Source: Quercus robur
Taxonomy: Eukaryota; Streptophyta; Magnoliopsida; Fagales; Fagaceae
Length of the DNA: 64,000 nucleotides
Assembly: GCF_932294415.1 (NCBI RefSeq)
Contig: NC_065536.1
Location: 5,652,974 to 5,716,973 of the forward strand
Reading direction: 5' to 3'
The translations under genes and the position numbers were made by a program. Shown here one piece after another: positions 33,886-46,962 of the stretch. How positions within the stretch are numbered: the first letter of the stretch is position 1; each line of letters begins with the position of its first letter. The notes under the pieces were generated by a model. That model was not told the DNA's origin. It worked only from the letters and a program-made list of their open reading frames with translations, and ran no database searches.

Positions 33886-36770
33886 TTGTTAGCAGCCTCG
33901 AACATCATCAGGAGGAAATATCATCAATAGGGCTTAGTGGGTTTATCAGGCGCATTGGCTGCACTGGCATGGCTTAATCAGTATCAGGGGCATCAGATGG
34001 GTAGCCGTCATAAGGATCCCATGGGGGATTCATCATTAAATTCATGCTCATGGTAAATAGCATACTCATTACAGAATCCGCAGTATAGAAGTGATAATTA
34101 TATATATATATATATATTATATAGCTGAAGCGTATTATTTATTGTAGCTATGCTTATATTGCACCACCTCATCTGTCATGTCATTAGCCATATAATTACT
34201 ATTTTTCTTATTAATTTTTTATTCCTAAATTTTGTTGACAATATTTTATATATATATATATATATAGATTAAATTTACACATTCATCTTAAACAGTTTTA
34301 ACTTTACATATTCATCTACTTTAATTTAGATATTTATAACTAAAATATAAAATCAATGAATAATCAAAATCCAAAAACAATGTCTATACATATTTATCTA
34401 TACTATATATAAAATAGAAGCTTTACAATAAATTTATAAATCTATTTTTATACCACGTCATTAGCATCCTTTTTTTTTGGTAATTTTTACTTTATTTAAC
34501 TTTCCATCTTTTTCAACCATTGTCTTCTTAGTTCAACCTTTCATCTCCTCCGATCATTGTCTTTTTAAAATTTTCATTTGATTCTTTTATAAATTTTTAA
34601 ATTTTCTCCATCTTCTTAAATTCTAGTGTTTCTAAATTTTCTCAATCATTGTATTTTTAATTTTTAACCATTCATCTTCCATCTTAATGTTCTTATAAAT
34701 TTCCTTTTACTTCATTTTCACCTTTCTCCCCTATTCCTTCCAAGTTGTTCATGGCAACAAAGGTCAATACTCTCTCTCTCTCTCTCTCTCTCTCCAATTT
34801 TGTTTCTCTTTTGGTGGATTCTTTTATTGTTTCAACCATTTTTTCCCCCGTTAATGGTGCTTTTTCTTATTATTGATTTAATTTTCACATCACATTTGTT
34901 TCTCTTTTTGAAAAATTTGTATCAACTTTTATGCATATTTATGTATTTAGGTATTCAAATTCCCGATCACACGTTCGCTTTTTTTATCCCATTGGTTTGA
35001 TTTGATTTGGGTTAAAAATTAATTATTTTGCAAGTTAGAATTTGATTTTTTTAAAGTAATCCACTTAAATGTTACACTAAGAGAATTTACTATTTTTTTT
35101 TTTTGGGCGATCAAATTTGTAGTGTTTGTAGAGAAAGTACTCTTAATAGTGTTAGCCAAACAAAAATAATTGGATGAGTGACATATTTTAGCTTTTACAA
35201 TTGTATTTTCACTATTATTATTATATAAGGATGCATATAAAAACTTAATTGTGAGATTTTGCTAATAATTGTTTTTTTGTAATATTTTTGGGTGGACAAT
35301 TTTGCAGTTTTTGCAGAGAATATAATCTCAATAAATTATCAATAAAAAATTGTTTTCCTAATTGGTCAAATTAATCATTGTTAAACGACAATTGATATGA
35401 TATTTTGTTTGCTTGCAAAGCATTTTTATATGGGTATATTTTGATTTGGTATATATTTATGAATGTATTAAGATAAGTACTGTATTAAAGAAGAAAGATC
35501 ATGATCCTACTTTGTACACTTCAAAAGAGATAAAGATAAGTTGAATTTTTTTTTTTAATGGTGAGAAAAATCTATTTTTATCATTCATTTCTAACTATTA
35601 TTATTGAAAAAACTTAAATCCCCCTTTGTATTCTATCACTAGCAAATTCGCTCATAATACGAGAAGATGAAAATTTTAATATAAAAAGAAAAGTAAATAA
35701 TATATATTATTTTTTATTTATAAAATTCTTTGTTTTAAAAAAGAAAGCAATATGACATTTTTTATTTTAGAAAAAGAAATTATTGCCCTTTGTTAGCTTG
35801 GTAAAGGGTTATATATATATATATATATATAACATTTCTTAATTAATAGTTTACTACATCTAAAATTAAATTCTCTTATGAGGAAAATGTTTTATTATAG
35901 ATTACTAATCCTAATATATGATTTTACGAATTTTTTAGAAAATAAATTATATATTACAATTTAAGCCACCCCTTATCCTATTTTTCAAGAACAATGAGCT
36001 CTAACTCAAATGCCTTGTCTTCCCCATTTTAAGAGCAAGGTAAAAGGTAAGGTCATGAGTTCAATATCGGTGCATTTGTAACAATTAAACACAAAAAAAA
36101 AAAAAAGAAGTTAGAAAATAGGAAGAAGTTTATCCAAAACCTTTTTAGATTTTAAAATTTTATTGCAAAATGTAGTAAGATGAACATAATATATTTTGCT
36201 GTAAGATATATTGAGATTTATCTTTTCAAATCGTAGGTATGCAGTACTGGAAACAAAATAAACTAGAGAATTCACTGCATGCAGGGTGATAGATATGATT
36301 GAGAATGATATGTGGGATACACACGTCGATATTTTGATATCTTGCCAAAAATAATCATGTTTCAATCTTTTCTTGTTCCCCCTATAAATTTCCAAAAAAT
36401 GAATTCAAAGAAGTCCTCTATTTCCATTATTTTCCAATAAAAGGTTTCTGCAAATCTAGGCCATTTCTTTGATATTTGATTTGAACTTTCACTTCCATGG
36501 TAATTCCATTTACTTTCATCTTTATTCAAACAATGGCAGACAATGACCATTTTTCTTTTGTCTGCATAAGCAATGTAAGACAATGACACTTAGGCTTGTG
36601 AAGAAGTTCTCACTAAGCTAAGCTGGATGCAATGTACATGTGAGTCTTTAGTCATTTAATGATAGATATGAAGGACTGGTTCCCTTAGTAGGCTTTTGTT
36701 TTTAATGGTGTTAAATAATCGATTATGTACTTGTTTCCAAATTTAATTGATTTTAAGATAGGAACTTTCA
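33886..36770. other. AT-rich spacer
   Basis: No gene supported. The spacer contains (AT)n tracts (34102-34118, 34248-34266, 35812-35830), a CT run (34768-34796) and a degenerate SINE (35988-36106). A Helitron-like start, TCTATACTATATATAAAATAG, occurs at 34399, but no matching 3' end was assigned to it. Confidence 0.5.
35988..36106 (+). mobile_element. degenerate SINE
   Basis: AGCTCTAACTCAAATGCC resembles a shifted A box, ATGAGTTCAATATC a B box about 55 bp later, and a poly-A run (36092-36105) closes it. No target duplication was found. Confidence 0.4.
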
Positions 36771-37826
36771 CTTCCCTGTATTTGGCCGGATCTGAAGCTT
36801 CAGAGATTCAACTCAAATGAGCTATAATGGTCACCCACTTGCACTCATTGTTATTATATAACACAGTTTCCCGCCAGGTTTAAATTATTTATATAACAAC
36901 TGTCATTGTAGTACTGTTGCTCACTTTTTCTTCTTTCAAATTAATAAAACTTTGCCAACTTCTTGTCTAGACTCTTCTCTAGTATCTATTTGATAACCTT
37001 CCTATGTACTTGGCTGGATTCGAATCTTCAGAGACTCAACTTGAAGGACCTATAATGGTTACTCATCACTTCCATTCAGGTTTACTTTAACATATTTATA
37101 ACAACTATCATTGTAGTGTTCTCACTTTTTTTTCTTTCAAAAAATTTCTTTAATTAATAAAAATTTGACAACATGTAGTCTAATATTCCATTTAGTGTGT
37201 TTGCTCTTTCTCCATAAACTAGGTTTGTCCTTATTGGACATTGCATTTTTTTTTTTCTTTTAAGTACCATAGAAACCATTTCTGTTAATTATTTATGTTG
37301 ATTTGTTGTTGACTGTTATTGCAGACTCATCCTCTGTTTTTAAATCTTTCATGAATGTTTAACTACAATGCTTTGTGGTGATTAACATAAGTGGCGTCAA
37401 GGAATATTGTCCTTTTTTTAAAAGAAAAAATAAATACTATAATTACTTTATTTTGATTTGAATAAGGAAACAGATAACGTCATAACGAGGTTAAACACTT
37501 TGATGATATAACTAAACCTAATCATTAACCCGTTAAATGCACGTGAAAGTTTGACGAAAAATATTTATATGTGGTACATTTTAATGAATAAGTATTAATA
37601 AATAAAAATTTAAATTAGAAATTTTTTTGAAAAGAACATACCTAATTTAATTGTAACTTTTTTAGAGAAAATAAAATCTAATTTAATCAAAATTTGTTTA
37701 GTATGGGCTTCTTTTATCCAAAAAGACAGTGAGTTTTAATTATTTTATACAAATATTAGATTTTTTATTTTATTTTATCCTCTGTCGTGCACTTTGTGAT
37801 GAATGTTTTTTACCATTAAGTTAAAA

Positions 37827-38332
37827 TTAGCTGAATTCCCACACGATGTGCGATGCAACTTATTATTAGTTTTCTCTGATATTTCATTAAATTTTACCAA
37901 GAATCTTGTAGCTTTCAATAGAGACATTCATGATTTAAATCCCCCAACTATCGATGTATAAAAAGATTTCAATAAATTTCCTTATAAAAATTGTAATATT
38001 TAGTTATTTTATAGAGAAAATAGAAAATAGAAAGATTGCATGATATAGTGGTTAATATTGATAAGCATGTTTCATGCCTACTAAAAAAATGCATATATCA
38101 TTCAATTTTTTTTTTTAATTTTTTTTTTTACGTTCTTGATTGTGTATTACTAATTTTTCCCCATTTTTGTTGGAGCTTCAATTGTTGCATGATATAGTGT
38201 TTCAATTGTTTCTCACATTAAAAAAAAATATTGTTTCTCGTATAAATCTTAGAAAAATGATATTAAAATTTCATTATGCTATAGCAAAATAAATATATTT
38301 ATTCTAACACACACACACACACACACTCACAC

Positions 38333-38368
<36 letters not shown>

Positions 38369-39505
38369 CACATGTGACTAAAAGGAGTTAGGAAATTTAA
38401 AGGATTAAGATTAATTTTAGTGAATTCACAAATATTTAATTTTTTATGGCTTTTGTGTTAATTGTCGTTAAAGCAACTAAACATAAGTAAGAATGTTATA
38501 TTCTAAATTTATTATTATTATTGTTATTCCAACTAAAAATTATCTCTTATATAGAGTTTATAAAAATAATCATATAAATTCATTTAATTAATGCACAACT
38601 ATAGATAATTAATATATGCATTTACTCTAATGGCTAATTCAGGAATTAATACTTTGATATAAATGCAAACTTTGTTGATTTAGAAGCCTAAATAAAGAAA
38701 ATTTCAAGGAATGCGCCACATGGTAAAATTTCATACTTTCCTATATGAGATTTCTGCTTTTATAAATATATTGACTGATTGATTGACTAGCTTGTAACTC
38801 ATGCATATGTATTGATATACTTAAAAGATATACATTAAGATGCATAGTATAATTCTTACATATATAGTTTAAATATTATTGATAATCATTGTTATTTTTT
38901 TAATACTTTAAAAGATCTTGTAAGAATATTAATAGGTAGAAAATGTAAATTGTCCATTTTTTTTTCATTTTTTTATGTTCATTAATTCTAGGCACTATGG
39001 TTTTTGTATGCAATAACTCAGTTGAATGAATATTTATGATGTGGTCTCACATTTAACTCCAAAATTAAGAAATAAAATTCTCTCTAAAAATAAATAATTT
39101 AGGATACATGGTGCAAAATTGGATTTCAATTGTAAAATCTAATCGAATTTTCTTTAAGTTTTGCCTATTAATATATACTAGCCTCATCACAAGCGCTTCG
39201 CACGTGCGATGAAGTTTTTTTTTTTAGTGTTATAATTTTTTATTCATTCCAATTTAAGGTTTACATGTTTTCTCATTAATATTATGTATTTAGAATTTAT
39301 GAGTGGATAAAGTAATTTGAAAATTAACAAGAGAATGACCCTATTTTTTAGGTAATATTTTAGTGGAAGTTAGAGTTGTATTTTTATCAGATTTTCTTTT
39401 AGTTTTGTCTCTACTTTAACATAGGGGTGTAAGGGTATTTTTGAATAAAAAAATGAGGATCCCAAACAGGGGAAGTCCCTTAAATAATAGTATAGAATAT
39501 ATAGA
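37827..39505 (-). mobile_element. Helitron, 1679 bp, with an internal second 3' terminus
   Basis: On the minus strand the element starts with TC (39505-39504, TCTATATATTCTATACTA) and ends with CTAA (37830-37827) after a CACA-TCG-TGTG hairpin. It is inserted between host A and T with no target duplication. Units 2 and 3 of the surrounding array keep the empty site (TTGGCA/TTTTAAC and TTGGTA/TTTTTACC on the minus strand), which fixes both ends. At 39181-39178 the element already contains a CTAG followed by T, preceded by a stem formed by CATCGCA and TGTGATG, a complete alternative Helitron 3' end. No Rep/helicase coding sequence is visible, so it is non-autonomous. Between the two ends it carries an AC/AT microsatellite (38306-38370) and AT-rich DNA. 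Confidence 0.7.
38306..38370 (+). repeat. AC/AT compound microsatellite
   Basis: An ACACAC tract, ACATAC units and then ATATAT, inside the Helitron. Confidence 0.95.
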
Positions 39506-40648
39506 TACCAATAAGTTTCTTTTTGGTGTAGGCTAAATATCCTTACTCATGATAAAAAACTTTACCGGTCGAGCTAATTAGAAACCACATGGTTTAGCAC
39601 TATTTGTAATACTTAAAATCAAATTAAAACATATATAGTAAAAAAATGGTGTGGAAAATTGTGGCCTTTTAAAATTTTGAGAAATAATATTAAAATGTCA
39701 ACAAAAGGTCACAGGGTGTAAATAAAAACTATCCTCTGACTCATAGGCTCTTTATTTTTATTTTTTTCTAAATATTAATAATTTTCAACCAGTAAAAAAA
39801 TGCTAAAAAAAGATTGAAAAATTCCCAGGAAAGAAAGTCTAAAAATACTTTGAAGATGAATTTTTATTAGAAAGAAGAAGCAAACCCAACGAAATAAAAT
39901 AAAAAGAATATATCAAAAAAAAATTTAAAAGTCCTGAACTCACATAGTAAAATAATTAAAAAATTTAAGGCGGCTACCCACAAAAATTGTTAGATCCCCT
40001 TGCCATTTTTTTTTTATTTTTTTATTTGACATAATCTACTACTTTCTTCTTATAGAGTGCCTTCTTCTTTTTGTCAAAAGTACTTTTAAAATTATCACAA
40101 TTTTTTGGTTGTAATTTTTATAGCAAATGATTGTGGGAAGTTGTGATAATAAAACGTATATGATAACTGATGAGTAATTTTTTTTTTTTTTTAACACTAA
40201 CTAAGTAAGTGGATTTTTTTTATTAAAAAAAAGAAATAGATAACCGCTTAAAAAAAAAAAAAAAAAACTTGTCTCATATAAATATTTTTGATAAGTAGTA
40301 AAAAGTGGATGGCAAGGCAATGTGGGATTTTAACGTGGGTTATTTAAAATAAAATAAAAAAAAAGATAGCTTTTTAGAAAAAAATATTGCAGCCAATTCA
40401 AAAAAAAAAAAAAATGTAAAGGTGGAGTCATTGAAAACCAACGGAAGAGTTTACAACATATTTATAACAACTATCACTGTAGTGTTCTCGCTTTTTCTTC
40501 TTTCAAAATTTTCTTTAATATTAATAAAAAATTTCCCACATGTAGTCTAATCTTCCCTTTAGTGTGTTTGCATTTTCTCCATAAACTAGGTTTATCCTTA
40601 ATGCTTCTTAAAAAAAAAAAGAAAAGAAAAATAGATTGTCCTTACTGA

Positions 40649-41298
40649 AATAGGAAGGATGAAAAAAAAAAAAAAAAAAAAAAAAAAAGAGAGAAAAGTG
40701 GAGAAATGATGTTTTTAGTCGGTGTTTGGTTGGAAGGAAAGGAGGAAAATAAATTGATAGAGTCCAGGTATTTTTTCCCTGATCCCACCAAAATGTTTTC
40801 TCCCCAAATGAAAAGATAACAAGAAAGAAAATATTTAGACAAAAAACACCCCTTGTTGTGCTAACGTTTCTACCGTTCACAATTTTTTTTTTTCCCTACC
40901 CCTTCTCTCTTTTTTTTATTTATTTATTTTTATTTTTTTTTAATACACGTTTTGTCATTTTTTTGATACGTGTCAACTGTTTTTTTTTAGTTTTTTTTTG
41001 TCGTTTTCCTTCTTTTTTTTTCCTTTCTTTAGCTTTTTTTTTTTGTCCTTTGCTGCACTGTTCATTCTGTTGTTGCTTTTATTTTTTATTCATCCTTTTA
41101 TTATTATTTTTTTCTTATTTGTTACTTTTTCTTATCCATTAGGGGCACTTTTTATTTATTTATTTATTTATCATTAAATTTATATCAACTATATTTTCTA
41201 TTTCTTCACTTTTTTACTCTCAAATCAAACACCATGAAGGAAAACTAAAAACTTTTCTATCCTTCCATTTTTTCACTCTTCCAATCAAATGGATCCTT
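40649..41298. mobile_element. MITE-like / MULE-like element with long imperfect inverted ends
   Basis: This 650-bp block is absent at the corresponding point of units 1 and 3. Its left end (AGGAAGGATGAAAAAA, then GTGTTTGGTTGGAAGG) and its right end read inwards (TGGAAGAGTGAAAAAATGG, then GTGTTTGATTTGAGAG) are imperfect inverted repeats of about 70 bp. TCCTTA occurs outside both ends. The interior is T-rich low-complexity, so the reading frames across it are meaningless. The exact boundaries are uncertain. Confidence 0.55.
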
Positions 41299-41690
41299 AG
41301 TACCATAGAAACCATTTTCATTAATGATTTATGTTGATTTGTTGTTGACTGTAATTGTAGACTCATCACCTGTTTTTAAATCTTTCATGAATGTTCTACA
41401 GCAATACTTTGTGGTGATTAACAGTTAATTAACATAAGTGGCGTCAAGGAATATTGTCATTTTTTTCATAGAAAAAATAAATACTACAATTACTTTATTT
41501 TGATTTGGATAAGGAAATATGTTAATGTCAAAATGAGGTTAAACATGTTGATGACATAACTAAATTTAGTCACTAACCCATAAAATGCATGTGAAAGTTT
41601 GACGAAAAATATTTATATGTGGTACATTTTAATGAATAAATATTAATAAATAAAAATTTTAATTAGAAAATTTGTAGAAAAGAACATACC

Positions 41691-42586
41691 CATGGGCGGC
41701 GCTACACTATTCTCAGGGGGTTCAAATGAACCCCCTGACTTCCCAAAAAATAAAAATTATATATAAAAAAAAATATTTTTTAGTTTAATACTATAATTTT
41801 TTTCTTAAAAATATATTTACACTCCCTGACTTAAATTTTACACACTCTTATTACAAGTATTTTCAACTCTAAGAATAAAAAGTTAGTATTTGTGAATTGT
41901 AAGGGTCACTATTTTTATAAATTTATGTTATGTGTATGAGTGTGTCTAATATTAATTGTGTGCATTATTTTTTGTTATAATATTATTTGTGTGAATTATG
42001 ATGTGTGTGAATGTTTGTATGTACATTATAATATAAATATATATAATTTAATAATTAGGAAATAGATATGGTTTGTTACATGTGTGTATATTGCTATCAT
42101 GTTATAATAACTTTTTGTTATAAAATTGGTAAAATTCAAAAAGAAAAAAAAGAAAAAGAAAAGTTAGTGATTGTCCAAGCATTTGATTGGTTAAGTAGAC
42201 ACTAGTGTATAATTTTATGTATAAATGAGTGTAGTTGTGTGCACCAATAATTAATACAAAACCAATGAGTTTAGTTTAGTCATTTAGTTTAAAATATTTT
42301 TATAAAAATAATAAAAAATAGATTATAAAAATTGCATAAAAATAAAAATGTTAGATAAACTTAACAAAATAAAATGATTTTAGGCTCATAGCTACCCACA
42401 TTGGCAATAGATACTTATAATAAACTATCATTTAACAATTCAAAATTTGAATACTTGTAGAAGGAAATTGTAAAACTTCATGTATTAAATTTTTTTTTTT
42501 TTTTGTTGATAACTCGATATATTCAAGTTCTTTTTTTATTAATTTTTTAATGACCCCCCTAAATAAAATTTCTGGAGCCGCCACTG
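41691..42586. mobile_element. non-autonomous hAT (Tip100-like) element, 896 bp
   Basis: The right end, read inwards, is CAGTGGCGGCTCCAGAAATT, the common plant hAT-Tip100 terminus. The left end CATGGGCGGCGCTACAC is its decayed counterpart. An 8-bp duplication AACATACC flanks it (41683-41690 and 42587-42594), and unit 1 of the array has a single AACATACC at the same point. No transposase frame is present. Confidence 0.85.
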
Positions 42587-42975
42587 AACATACCTAATTA
42601 AATTTAAATTTTTTAGAGAAAATAAAATCTAATTTAATTAAAATTTGTTTAGTATGGGCCTAATTTATCCAAAAGACAATTGAGTTCTAATTAGTTTATA
42701 CTAATATTAGATTTTTTAATTTTATTTTATCCTTTGATGTGCATTTTGTGATGATTGATTTTTACTATTAAGTTAAAATGCCAACAAGTTTCTTTTTGGT
42801 GTAGGCTAGATTCAATCTCATGCTCATATCCCTTATTCATGATAATAAACCTTACCGATCGAGCTAATTAGAAACCACATAGTTTACCACTATTTGTAAT
42901 ACTTAAAATCAAATTAAAACATGTATAGTAAAAAATGGTGTGGAAAATTGTGGCCTTTTAAAATTTTGAGAAATA

Positions 42976-43139
42976 CCACTGCATATCTTTGGGGCAGTGG
43001 TCATTCCACAAGTATAAGTATTTGTGGGGTGTGGGAGGCAAAAGCTGAGGTTTAAGTTTCCAAGAGGGAACTTCACACACATATACACTTAGATTAGGTT
43101 AGAGTAGAATCTCTATCTTGTATAAAAAAAAAAAAATTG
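42976..43139 (+). mobile_element. SINE, family of the 44/61/62-kb copies
   Basis: It carries the family-specific body (CCACAAGTATAAGTATTTGTGGGGTGTGG, a decayed B box, GGGAACTTCACACACATATACACTTAG, TATCTTGTATAAAA tail). GAGAAATA occurs on both sides (42968-42975 and 43140-43147), and unit 1 has the empty site. Confidence 0.8.
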
Positions 43140-44006
43140 GAGAAATAATATTAAAATGTCAACAAAAGGTCAAAGGGTTTAAATAAAAACTAGCCTCTGA
43201 CTCAGAGGCCCTTCTATTTTTTTCTTCTTCTAAATATTAATAATTTTCAACCAGTAAAAAAAAAAAAAGCTAAAAAAAGGTTGAAAAATTCCCAGGAAAT
43301 AAAGTATGAAAAGACTTTGAAGATGAATTTTTATTACATCAATATTGTAAAAATAGAAAGAAGCAGCAAACCCAAAAATAAAAAAAGATATCAACAAAAA
43401 ATTTAAAAGTCCTGAAACTCACATAGTAAAATAATTAAAAAAAAAAAATTTGAGGCAGCCACCCACAAAAATTGTTAGATCCCATTGCATTTTTTTTTTC
43501 CCTTCTATTTGACATAATCTACTACTTTCTTCTTATAGAGTACCTTCTTCTTTTTGTTAGAAGCACTTTTAATTAAAATTATTACAATTTTTTTGTTGTA
43601 ATTTTTATAGCAAATGGTTGTGGGAAGTTGTTAGAATAACACGTACATGATAACTGATAAGTAATTTTTTTTTAACACTAACAAAGTAAGTGGTTTTTTT
43701 TTTTTTTTTAAATTATTAAAAAAAGAAAAAGAAATAGATAACCGTTTAGAAAAAAAAAACACTCATCTTATAAAATTTTTTTTTTTTTGATAAGTAGTAA
43801 AAAGTGGGTGGCAAGACAATGTGGGGTTTTAACGTGGGTATTTAAAAATAATAATAGATAGCTGTTTAGAAAGAAAAAAAAAATTGCAGCCCATTGAAAA
43901 AAAAAAAAAAAAAATGTAAACGTGGAGTCATTGAAAACCAACAGAGTTTACTTTAACATATTTATAACTACTATCATTGTAGTGTTCTCACTTTTTCTTC
44001 TTTCAA

Positions 44007-44176
44007 CATAACACCCTTGGTGTGATGGTAACTCTACAAGTATAAGTGCTTGTAGAGTGTGGGGGGTAAGGGCCGGGGTTCAAGTCTCCAAGAGGGAACT
44101 TCACACACATATACACTTAGATTAGGCTAGAGTAGAATTCTATCTTGTATAAAAAAAAAAAAAAAAAAAAAAAAAA
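44007..44176 (+). mobile_element. SINE, same family
   Basis: A-box-like GGTGTGATGGTAAC and B-box GGGTTCAAGTCTCC, then the shared 3' body and a long poly-A (44151-44176). It interrupts the TTCTTTCAA site that is continuous in units 1 and 2. Confidence 0.85.
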
Positions 44177-45155
44177 TCTTTAAAATTAATAATAAAATTC
44201 CCACATGTAGTCTAATCTTCCCTTTAGTGTGTTTACTCTCTCCATAAACTAGGTTTGTCCTAATTGGACATTGCATTTGTTCTTATACTACCATAGAAAC
44301 CATTTCTGTTAATGATTTGTGTTGATTTATTGTTGACTGTGATTGCAGACTTATCCCCTGTTTTTAAATCTTTCATGAATGTTCTACGACAATGTTTTGT
44401 GGTGATTGACAGTTAATTAACAAAAGTGGGGTCCAGGAATATTGTGCTTTTTTCTAAGGAAAAAAAAAACTATAATTACATTATTTTGATTTGAATAAGG
44501 AAATCAGTAAATGTCATAATGTTTATTCAGCAAAAAAAAAAAAATAGAAAAAAAAAAGTCATAATATACTGTTAAACACCTTCATGATATAAATAAACCT
44601 AGTCGTTAATCTGTGAAATGCATTGAAAATTTGATGAAAAATATTTAGATATGGTACATTTTAATGAACAAGTATTAATAAATAAAAATAAAAATTAGAA
44701 AATTTGTAGAAACAAAGTTAACTAATTTAATTAGAATTTTTTTAGAGAAAGTAAAATCTAATTTAGTCAAAATTTGTTTACCATGGGGTCCAAAAAGTTG
44801 CTGGTGGGTTCTAATTAGTTTAAACTAATATAGTTTAAATTTTTGGATTTGAACCTATGACATACACTTCATGATGATTACTTTTTACTATTAGGTAAAA
44901 ATACCAAGATTTTTTTTTTTTCCTCAAGGTGTAGGCAGGATTCAATCTCATTCTCATATCCTGTATTCAATGATAAGAAACTTTATCAGTCGAGCTAATT
45001 AGAATCCATATAGTTTAACGCTATTTTTAATATTTAAAATCAAATTAAAACATATATAGTAAAAAGATGTCGTGGAAAATTGTGAGCTTTCAAAAATTTG
45101 GTTTGATAATATTAGAAAGTCAACAAAAGGTGAAGGATATAAGTAAAATTGATCT

Positions 45156-46147
45156 CATTTGTATTTAAATTGGGCTTTGATTTTGTGTTAGTAGATAATA
45201 TAGTGCATTATAGGCCGACATGTGGCCGACCTATATTTATAAGTACGTCATGGCACCATGTTTATTTTGGTTGTAAACATGCACTATTAAAGTTCAATTA
45301 ACCTGGGGACATGAGAATATCTACACTTTAATGGCTAATGTTAAGAGATCTTATATGACACTTAATGGCCATATCACTTAAACCTGCCCCAACATTATAT
45401 TATGATTTGAGACCACTTAAAGAAATGGGGGAGGTACCTAAAAAACTCTATACAAGGAAAGTGGGATTGGGATGTCATGTTATTTTAAATCCCACTGTTT
45501 TAACATGACATCTGATAGCCATTAACTCTGTGGTGGGGATTGATTGGCCAACTTTCTTAGTTCTCTTTCTTAATTAGAGCACTTTTGTACTAGCTAGCTT
45601 AGACATCCTCTTTCATAAATTTTGATCAAGACTTTGATAAGGTAGGTTTTCATTTGATATCCTGTCCCAATGATATTTCTGTCTCAAGATTCATAAGGGG
45701 TTGAAGTAGAGATCATGGCCATTTTGTGGTGACCTTAAATATGTTGGACACCATTTTTTTGACCTTGTTGTTTATGTGACACTTTGTGTTGGCCCAAATA
45801 ATAAGACTTATTTTTTTAACATGTAAAGGATTGTTCTTAAACATCTCCTTTCTTTTTCCATAGTCACGTGGCTGTCTACTTATCATTGGCTCTAGTTAAA
45901 TGATAAGTAGAGCATATCTAGTTTGTATTCACCTACTCTACTCATCATGGTTGTATGGGCCAGAATAAAATTGTTGGTCAAAATTATCTATAAATATTGT
46001 ATCTTAGATTTTTTCAATTAAATTTAAGTATATGGTTGTATTGACCAATACAATGCAAGCACTGTATTATTATTTTTAAAAACGAATAAATTCAACCATA
46101 AGATTTATTGGCAAATATAAACATACATGATTAAATAACATAGAATA
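45156..46147. other. spacer left of the LTR retrotransposon
   Basis: No gene or named repeat recognised. The composition is less AT-extreme than the array. The sequence resumes after the retrotransposon at 56447. Confidence 0.5.
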
Positions 46148-46152
46148 TCTAT

Positions 46153-46664
46153 TGATGATGCCGAAAATATCACCAATAGGTCACACAGCACTCATGACTC
46201 GAAGCGAACCTGCACAACAAAAACAATCGAAAGAAAACCTTAGAGAGCACCAGTGTGGTGCCGGCCAAATACTCTCTGAAGGTCAAGTTAGAACTATTCT
46301 CACAACTCTAGAGTGCTAGAGAGGGTAAATTATGCGTACCTTGATTTACGAGGGTATTGAAGCTTTTATAGTAGAAGAAAATCGGCTTCCCTTCCTTGGA
46401 CTAGAAGTCTTTTCCTTATGGGACTCTTCCTCTAACAATCCCAAGCGTGATGGACAAGTATTTCCTTGTAGAGTGGGTTTTTCACTAAGGCGGATCTTCT
46501 AGAATTCTCTTTGTGCGAACATCCTGATTTTCCTAGGGTTCCCTCGGATTCCAAACGTGTACACCAAGTATTTTGAGTGACGCTAAGTCCTCGGCCCACG
46601 CTTAATATTGGCCCATGAGTCTGAGTCCGTCAGGCCCAATGTTCCGCGATTTCTTACCCCATCA
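46153..46664 (-). repeat. 3' LTR (left)
   Basis: 512 bp, same length as the right LTR. The junction with the internal region is CCCCATCA/GTTGCCCCCTTCACC, whose complement is the polypurine tract. Confidence 0.95.
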
Positions 46665-46678
46665 GTTGCCCCCTTCAC
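46665..46678 (-). promoter_or_regulatory. polypurine tract
   Basis: On the minus strand GGTGAAGGGGGCAAC directly precedes the 3' LTR, the usual primer site for plus-strand DNA synthesis in LTR elements. Confidence 0.75.
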
Positions 46679-46962
46679 CCTATGGTTCGTCATGTTTTTA
46701 AGTGGTCGGATCATTAGGGTGACAGTTAAATATAACTGGGCATGACGATCAAGGATTGCTAATGTTGACGGTTGAAAACTATGACGTTCCCAGATGGAAC
46801 ATATTGACGGATGAAGATTCATGAAGTTGACGGCTCCTTAAAGGGTACGATCCGTGGACGCGTGTTGCCAGGTTGTCACATTAATGAAGCAGGCCACGTG
46901 TCATTCTTGGATTGGATGGTGTATCGGATCGAAGCGTCGCTTCGTCTTCCGTGCATTTCTCA

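Larger units (their letters stand above)
36773..45155 (+). repeat. degenerate tandem array of a non-coding unit
   Basis: A non-coding unit of roughly 1.7 kb (insertions removed) is repeated head to tail. There is a short partial unit at about 36773-36975, unit 1 at about 36996-40445, unit 2 at about 40446-43935 and truncated unit 3 at about 43936-45155. Shared blocks include CATAAACTAGGTTTRTCCT, ACCATAGAAACCATTT, GTGGTGATTRACA, TGGTACATTTTAATGAA, GTCGAGCTAATTAGAA and TCATTGAAAACCAAC. Differences in unit length are largely explained by transposon insertions: a Helitron in unit 1, a MITE-like element, a hAT element and a SINE in unit 2, and a SINE in unit 3. No coding frame is conserved between units. 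Confidence 0.85.

Noticed and set aside
34398..34440. Helitron-like 5' start TCTATACTATATATAAAA
   Set aside because: No matching 3' hairpin with a CTRR end in the right orientation could be assigned, and no empty site is available.
40608..41142. Phe-rich frames on both strands
   Set aside because: Products of poly-T/poly-A low-complexity DNA inside the MITE-like insertion.
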